DNA from: Cerrena zonata
Taxonomy: Eukaryota; Basidiomycota; Agaricomycetes; Polyporales; Cerrenaceae
Length of the DNA stretch: 64,000 nucleotides
Direction of reading: 5' to 3'
NCBI GenBank assembly: GCA_038087015.1
Contig: JASBNA010000003.1
Span: 558,001 to 622,000, forward strand
A program made the translations under genes and the position numbers. Below the pieces are notes generated by a model. That model had not been told where the DNA came from, did no database searches, and worked only from the letters and a program-made list of their open reading frames with translations. Shown here piece by piece: positions 57,738 to 64,000 of this stretch. Position 1 is the first letter of the stretch, and every line of letters begins with the position of its first letter.

Positions 57738-60081
57738 TCAGTTTGCATCTGCAAAATCATGCAGATACTTTAGCTGTCGAGAAACTTCGTCCTTGAACGC
57801 TACAACGTCACTACTACTTTTCACAATGGCCCGTACGGTGTCGTCTCGTAGCCGCTCGGCTTTCGCAATCTGTTCCCGGTAACTGGCCAAGCCGATGTGA
57901 GCGTCGTCACGGCCAAACGGCGTATAAGAGGGAAGTACTCACGCAATTTCTAGGGCTTGAAGTCGAGACTTCACCCCGACTCCATTAGCCATGGCCGAGG
58001 TCCTGGCTTTGTTAAGTTCCTCTTCAAGACGCTGTGCTTCTTCGCTACTTTTCACGGCTTCCCGTTGGACAGCCTGGGTTAAGTTAGAAAGTATCAGTGT
58101 TTCACCGAGAACGTAGCGAGAATGGAGCAGCGCAGTCGTACCTCTCGCAGGTCATCCGCTTGATCACTCAACGCATTTGTTATTTTCTGCACTTCGACAA
58201 CTTCGCTCTCGATATTCTCGCAGTCGGCCGTCAGCTGATCAAGGTCAGCATCCACTGTGATCTGTTCCTTCTCTACGGCGGCGCGTTCGCTCCTCTTGTA
58301 CTCCGCAACCTTGAGAAGTGTTGGCTTGATTTCTTCTCGAATGTCCGGTCCAAGTAGCATCTCCTGTGGATTACTTGCGGCAGTATTCAATCTGAGTGAC
58401 AAATTAATGTCGGGTAGGGGTGCAGGTAGTGGCGGAAATAGATTCAATTCAGACAGCAGATTGGTGTAGGTATCCACTGCATCATCTGCGTCCTCCACCT
58501 TCTTCGTGAGTGAGACTTCTAGCTTCGTTATTGCTTTATTTGTCTCATTTATCTTGGCCCTTAGGTGTTCGATATCACGAGCGAGGGTCTCGTGATCAGT
58601 GTTCATGCGGTGGACCTCCTCTTGTGTCAAGTTTTGAGCCTTGACGACATCAGTTAGTCGTTCGTGCTCATGCTTCAGCCTATCGAGGTTAGACACTGTG
58701 TATGCGGTTTAGGAACACAAAACTATGAGCATGCGGGCATACCAAGACTTACTGGCTAGATTGATCTCAACCTTCTCATGGGCAATGGTATCGATTAGTC
58801 GTTGCTTCCTGTCTTCGGCGTTACGTATGACATCTTCGAATTTGGCTCTATCATGCTTCAGGTATCCATTTTGCTTTTGGAGTTGCTCCAGCGGGGGCTG
58901 TAGGAAATTTCGTCAGTCTCGTCATCGTTCGTAAGTATGGGAAAGCACGAACAGCCGACTTTTCTAGACGCTTGAGCTCAGCGAGTAACTCGCTGAGCTT
59001 CTCCTTCTGCTGATTCAAATCGGACACCACCTTTTCGTCCTTCTTCGCTATCCGCTCATCAGCCTACAGTGAATAGATGCAACTAGTGAGGCGTACCGTA
59101 ACGCTCCTCTAAGGCTTTATCCTGCTCTGGATATACATCTTGGCCAGAAAGGAAGACATCGTAAGCATCGAGATAGTAATCCATAGCTAGGGCTTGATGA
59201 TAATGCATATTGTCAAATTCATCCGGCACCAGCGAAGGATCTTGAAGTGTTGCGTCTCCACTTTCCATGTAATGTAATCGTGCCTGGCCAAATATCATAT
59301 TAACTAGCACCACGGCGAATAGACAGAGCTTACCTTCCCAAGGTCAGTTAGCCAATGCAAGACAGCGAGCAAGGACGGCAGAGAATGTGGTGCGGCAGGG
59401 GCAGCGAGCCATCGAGTATCGATCGAAGTAACGAACGGATATCGAAAGGCCTGCAAGGGTTGTATAAATTGGCCATCGAGCTTGGCACCTTCTTCAAATG
59501 GCCACGCTGGGTCGAGTAAGAGGACTAGATGCTGATATATCTCACTAAACTGTCGGGCAGTGAGGTTTTGAAGGATATTATTAGGGACGTCTAGTTCGGT
59601 CCTGTGGAGCCATTCCACTACTTCCCGACGCATTTTTGCTTGTGTCGAACCATCTCTCAAGTTTCGAGGATCTTTGATTACTTGACTTCCGCTGGGACCA
59701 GCACCAGGTATAGAGCCATGCCACATAGAACCTCGACGTACACTAATATAAACATCAAAGCAAAGCGTGTTAGCTGCTATCCATGCAATCAAATGTGGTC
59801 GCTCTTGTGCTTTGAATCATTCACCTTGATTGCGGCGTTTGCCCTTTCCTGACACTCATCTGTAATGCATTTGCATTCTGTGAACGATACATGTTATTCC
59901 TCTGTACTGTGGAAGGAACCGGCGGCGGAGGCATCATTGGACCCCTAAGGGCGGGTCCTGACATCGACATTCGTCCAGCCTTTGGTTTAGCAACCGACGC
60001 AGGCATTGGGAGGTTCGAGCGAGCATTTCCAAACGGATCGCCCGGAGGCTGCATCATAGACCGTCGCCGAAAGTCGCCCAT
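57738..60081 (-). CDS. NDC80: Kinetochore protein NDC80 (HEC1)
   Basis: Microtubule-binding subunit of the Ndc80 complex. The basic disordered N-tail begins MGDFRRRSMMQPPGDPFGNA. The calponin-homology domain runs from DPRNLRDGSTQAKMRREVVE through AWPFEEGAKLDGQFIQPLQA and FRYPFVTSI to SLLAVLHWLTDLGK. The insert FDNMHYHQALAMDYYLDAYD follows. The rest is coiled coil (for example HEHERLTDVVKAQNLTQEEV) with the hinge LNLFPPLPAPLPDINLSL. The C-terminus FKDEVSRQLKYLHDFADAN contacts Spc24/Spc25. Length is about 640 residues, with about seven introns. An upstream non-ATG extension is ignored. It is divergent from MOG1 with 230 bp between starts. Confidence 0.92.
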
Positions 60082-60311
60082 GGTTGTGAAGCGTGTAAGT
60101 GTGTTCGAGAAGATGAAAGTCGCGTCCAAGTTCTGCGTCGCGTTCAATCAACGCGTCCCCTTGCACGTGCCAATTGATCGAGATTTAGTCGAATCACAAA
60201 CTTGAATACCAGGTCCTCGGTCCCGTTTCGTCTGAGAGTCCCGAGTCAGATCTTCCTTCATGATAGTCCATCTCATCCTGTGTCGCGAGCCACGATTTGA
60301 ACATAACTGTC

Positions 60312-60967
60312 ATGTCTGCCATGGTCACTAGAGAACTCTTCGGCGGTGCGATCACGATGACATTGCCGTCCAACTTAATCGACGCTTCGTGAGCACTCTT
60401 CACCTCGCATATAGTATCCTCACAACTCACCAACGTTTCCCCCAGAGAACTACGCCAGGTTCCTGATACACAGGAAGTTTTCCTATACCCTGATACAGGC
60501 AAAAGCCTGATTCTCGAAGTGCTAGAAAGGGTGGAACCCTCCAACTATCAGGACGCCGTCCAGGTATGTGTAACACCCTTCATACTATAGCTCGCTTTCT
60601 GATATGATCTGGCTTTAGGTTCCATTTCGATTCTCTGGCTCATGACAATTCAGCCATCTCGCATTCCGTTCAAGAGACCCAGCTCATTCCAAATGATCGA
60701 GGGGACGATACACCATCACATACACTTTTATCTGGAAGGCAACAAGTCGCGAAGTACAACAGAACTACGGCGGACGATATTCAGGTCTTCATGGCTCTTT
60801 ACCGTGTCGAGGGCAAAAACGTTGACCTTGTTCTAACGATGAATGTCCCCATTGCTTCCGCTGATGGCGGGGCTGTGAGCGAGGCAGGCATATCACCAGC
60901 TAAGCATGATTTCGAGGTGGCTGCTAGCTCGCTGTGTATCAAGGATTTTGGCCTGTTTGCTTCATAA
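60312..60967 (+). CDS. MOG1: Ran-binding nuclear import factor MOG1
   Basis: Binds Ran GTPase and promotes nucleotide release, supporting nuclear protein import. MSAMVTRELFGGAITMTLPS gives the conserved RELFGGA motif. ELRQVPDTQEVFLYPDTGKS and LILEVLERVEPSNYQDAVQ follow a 59-nt intron. After a second intron, FHFDSLAHDNSA leads to MALYRVEGKNVDLVLTMNVP, the core sheet of the Mog1/PsbP fold. The end is SLCIKDFGLFAS. About 180 residues, as expected. Divergent from NDC80. Confidence 0.9.
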
Positions 60968-61187
60968 AACAGGTGAGCATGCTATCCCTAGCTGTTTAGT
61001 AATATAATTGCTACCATTTGCGGCACGTTTCCTGACCTTACTTATGGGTACGGAATCCCCCAGAGTGCACTTTGGAATAATAAGTGTCTATACAACAGTG
61101 TACACTAGTCATACACATATAGTACGCGACGTGACGTGATGAAGAACAGAATCAAGCATGTATGTAAATCAGCAAATCATAAGGCCC

Positions 61188-62911
61188 TTACTGGGCCAGT
61201 AGATCGTCCCTCTCCGCCTGCTCTTCAGCTTCAGGATCCTCATCAATCCGATCGTTCATAACTGATGTCGTCTCAGCTGCAGCTCTGGCCTGTTTCTTGC
61301 GTTTGGCAGACTCTTTCAACTTCTCCCACCTCTCGCGAAATTTTGTGATCATCGCTTTCTAAATAGACGTTAGCAAAGGCACATAGCACCACGACGTTAG
61401 AATGACACCAACCTGTTTCTCGTTCTCGACTCTTGCAAGCCGCAAGTCTTCCTCTAGGTCCCGTATTCTACGTAATAACTGGGTCTCTCTTTCTCTCCCT
61501 TGAGGATTAAGTGCCGCGACAGCTGCAGGTACAGCTGGTGGGGTGATTGTCAAAGCAGCCAAGTCGACTGGCGGTTGTCCCCTGTCGCATCATTGAAGAT
61601 GTCATCGCGCGTTGAGCCTAGAAACAAATACATAGTTTGGTAGATGAAGGCGAATGGATAATAATGAGTGAGTGGCACTGAGTGGCAACACAACTTTAAC
61701 GAACCTCTTTTCGAGCGAGCAGAATACTATCACGTAATTGTTGATCATGTTCATTTCTTTGTTTTAATGCACGATCTGCTGTTTCCAATTGCTTTTGCAT
61801 TTCTTCGATTTGGGCTTTCAGTGTCGCATTTTCATTCTTCAGGGCCAAAGTAGAAGATTCGCTTTTGGACGACGGGATCAAAAGGAAGGATTCTGCCATG
61901 TTCCCTTCTACTAAACGAGATTAGCGGTCGTTGGAGCTAAGCTTACGGAGCATACCATCGGACAATATGTCATCGTCCCAACCATCATCAAATGACACGG
62001 CTGCTGAAGGCTTGGGTGGGGAAGTATTACGTCCATTATCAGAATCGGAGGAAGGCGGGTACGAATCATTTCGGGTGAGCATCTTGGAACTTGCAGCCTT
62101 CATAAATCCTACGCCACGCGAAAGGGTTCGTGAAATTGTATCTTCAATGTCTGTATCGCTACTCGAACTAGTATCTCTGCGTCTTGGTGAAGAGTGACCA
62201 TTTTCCGGAGGTCCGAGAGGAGCAATAGCAAAAGCGACTGGTTGAGAAAGATGTTCTAACATGCCTTCTGTAATTTTCCAAAAGTGATTGAACGCGTCAC
62301 CACCTTCGCTCTGAAAATGTTGGGGATATTAATGAGTTCTCGTATGCGAAGCTATATATGTGACACTAACCCTTTGGGCGAGCAGCATGAAGGATTCGTC
62401 GACTGTCTGTTGCGAGTCTGAGAGAGTATTGCGACCGCTAGGTGGTGGAGAAGGGGATGATACAGGCGGGGCCAAAGAAGAGGGTCCTGCCGTATTTGAG
62501 GGTGCCTGTGGTAGTTTCTGAGGTAGCGAGGGGTCTTTGTTCTCGTCTTTAAGCTTTGTTATCTTCCTCTGCAATTCCTTCCCCGCCTTATTGTGCTCGT
62601 TGTAGAGCATTCGAAGGGTGCGCTTCGTCTGAAGATGTCACTCATGAACATACTCTCATCCACGCACAACAATTATTGGAAGCGCTATTTGCGCACATTT
62701 TCCTCACTGGAGGCATCAACACATGTCAAAAAAGCAGCTGCAGCTTTATAGTGTTCTTCTGCTGCAGGAATCAATAAACCCTGTGCAATGTAATCTTCGG
62801 CGTTCGCGGCGTGCTGATGAGCCTAATACAGATAATTGGACAGGTTGAGTATAGTATTAGTTAGAAGGAAGATACGGATTACCGCATTCAAGGAGACTCT
62901 ATGGAAGCCAT
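61188..62911 (-). CDS. MIT/coiled-coil protein, Atg38/NRBF2-like
   Basis: Probable adaptor of autophagy or vesicle traffic. The N-terminal MIT-like helical segment reads AAHQHAANAEDYIAQGLLIP then AAEEHYKAAAAFLTCVDASS. It continues TKRTLRMLYNEHNKAGKELQ with a Pro/Ser linker (SPSPPPSGRNTLSDSQQ). GDAFNHFWKITEGMLEHLSQ, SFDDGWDDD and two coiled coils (LKNENATLKAQIEEMQKQLE; RIRDLEEDLRLARVENEKQ) follow. This architecture matches Atg38/NRBF2, the PI3-kinase complex I linker, but identity is inferred. The ATG at 62911 gives MASIESP and then hits TGA; one extra base would give MASIESPLNA running into the MIT segment. So the first exon is either misread here, truncated or contains a sequence error. Stop at 61188. 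Confidence 0.68.
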
Positions 62912-63251
62912 AGGACTAGGAAGATAACAAGACGTGGTGGTCGGAACGGCAGAGTGCTGTTTGTGGTGTCTTCAGTGCGCGTTTGCCTCCGTCCTTTAGG
63001 CGAATCGCGGAGTTACAAATCGAACAATGATCGAAGTTCTACATTTGGTAATATTATTCTCTTGCTGAGGATTCGAGGAGCAGACTATGAGAAACTTTCG
63101 AAGGCTAGGTACTTCAGTCTGCAATATTCTCAGCTTGGGTTAACTTCCACTCGAAGATATCCCAGAGTGTAGTCAACATTGCGGCAGACTTCCCTCGGAA
63201 CGCGGTTCGGAATGGACGGCGGATCGTGTCAACTGCATCCACCCCTTGTAG

Positions 63252-63258
63252 TATAAAT
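63252..63258 (+). promoter_or_regulatory. TATA box of the last gene
   Basis: TATAAAT 60 bp before the ATG at 63318. Confidence 0.55.
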
Positions 63259-63317
63259 ACGGCGTTGAACGAGGTAATAGTGCTATACCATACATCCTTA
63301 CCCCTCCATTTATCAAC

Positions 63318-64000
63318 ATGCTTAACATCTTCCGCCAGAAAGACAAACGGGCTCAGGCTGGTTCTGAGGCCCCTGTCTTTCAAACAAACCCGAATGTCGA
63401 CCGACCAAGAAGCAATCTCGTCAGGCGACCATCATTGAAAGTGAAGACTATTCTGCAGCACACAGTGAACATAGGAGCTAAACGTAATCTTACACGTCTA
63501 CTGGTATGTACATTTACCTTCATACTAGAGGGGAAGTTATCCTAAAATTGTATATTTAGTCCACTTCCGGTAGCGTCGATCGCTCTTCCAAACCACCTCC
63601 CAAAGTGCAGAAGTCACATTCAGCGGAGTTAGAACAGTCAATCAAGCAAATAGGGTCGTTATTCAAGAGAGAGGCCACAGCTTCCGAGATGCAAGGCAAC
63701 GTTATAGACCCCAATCCGGATGACGATAGTGCTGGGGATATCAGACGAATCCGACACGTCTCAGGCGTGACCTCCCATTCCCCTACAGTTGTTACACCAG
63801 ACAGATCATCAGCAGGGAGCTTTCCACCTCATGATCCTGGTGTCATACCAGAAGTCGTATTTGTTCACCATTCCGATGATGAAGAGTCGATTTTCTCTGA
63901 GTACAGCATCTATTCACAGGCTTCGTCGCCGATGGATCAGGTATGCCTTTTTCTGACCTAGAAAATCCTTCACAAAAACTGATGTGTGCTTTCACAGCAG
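63318..64000 (+). CDS. Unknown protein, 5' part only
   Basis: No family recognised. Exon 1 (MLNIFRQKDKRAQAGSEAPV) is basic and has KVKTILQHTVNIGAKRNLTR. An intron (about 63504-63559) leads to a Ser-rich exon with KVQKSHSAELEQSIKQIGSL and then RREATASEM-like polar sequence. Acidic SDDEESIFSEYSIYSQASSP precedes a GT donor near 63941. It continues past the right edge. A TATA box supports the start. Composition suggests a regulatory or scaffold protein, but function cannot be stated. Confidence 0.6.

Noticed and set aside
1..64000. tRNA, rRNA and CRISPR features
   Set aside because: I scanned for T-loop motifs, conserved rRNA stretches and spaced direct repeats and found nothing convincing by eye; a tRNA with an unusual sequence could still be missed.

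Overview
The window looks like nuclear DNA of a filamentous basidiomycete, most likely an Agaricomycete. Genes are compact and split by many short GT-AG introns (about 45-75 nt). Neighbouring genes lie on both strands only a few hundred bases apart. The proteins include families typical of mushroom-forming fungi: DUF6589, GPI-anchored cupredoxins, and a membrane reductase-like family. I saw no rRNA, convincing tRNA, CRISPR array, prophage or telomeric repeat.

Layout. At 1-6,700 lie the 5' part of a GH31 alpha-xylosidase-like gene (minus), an MFS drug/H+ antiporter-like transporter, a serine/threonine ammonia-lyase (CHA1-like) and the cytochrome-oxidase assembly factor PET100 (minus). At 6,700-17,130 lies an accessory-looking block: about 2.2 kb of gene-poor DNA, a head-to-head pair of a RecQ-type helicase (minus) and a long DUF6589 protein (plus) sharing a 169-bp promoter with overlapping palindromes, then a broken and an apparently intact small gene with related coiled segments. 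I regard the RecQ/DUF6589 pair as the strongest candidate for an undescribed mobile or selfish system.

At 17,200-23,400 three metabolic genes run on the minus strand: GPI1 (GPI-anchor synthesis), an NDUFA9-like complex I subunit and glutamate decarboxylase. After a 1.9-kb gap come an acidic protein with a duplicated motif (minus) and, divergently, POL31 (DNA polymerase delta subunit 2). At 29,780-32,520 sits a tandem pair of TATA-driven, secreted, GPI-anchored cupredoxins. Then come HID1, a BAHD acyltransferase (minus), the RAD51 paralogue RAD57, a multi-pass membrane protein (minus) and ATG8 (minus).

The right third (44,400-64,000) is mostly housekeeping: a small spliced gene, the tail-anchored E2 UBC6, SF3A1/PRP21, mitoribosomal protein mL60, the 90S pre-ribosome factor CMS1, a membrane-anchored ERI1-type exonuclease, a membrane reductase-like protein, the kinetochore protein NDC80, the Ran factor MOG1, a MIT/coiled-coil protein resembling Atg38/NRBF2, and the 5' part of an unknown gene. 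Several pairs share short divergent promoters (SF3A1/mL60, NDC80/MOG1, acidic protein/POL31).

All exon calls come from reading by eye. Splice sites are best fits to open frames and family motifs, and exon ends given without comment may be off by a few codons.
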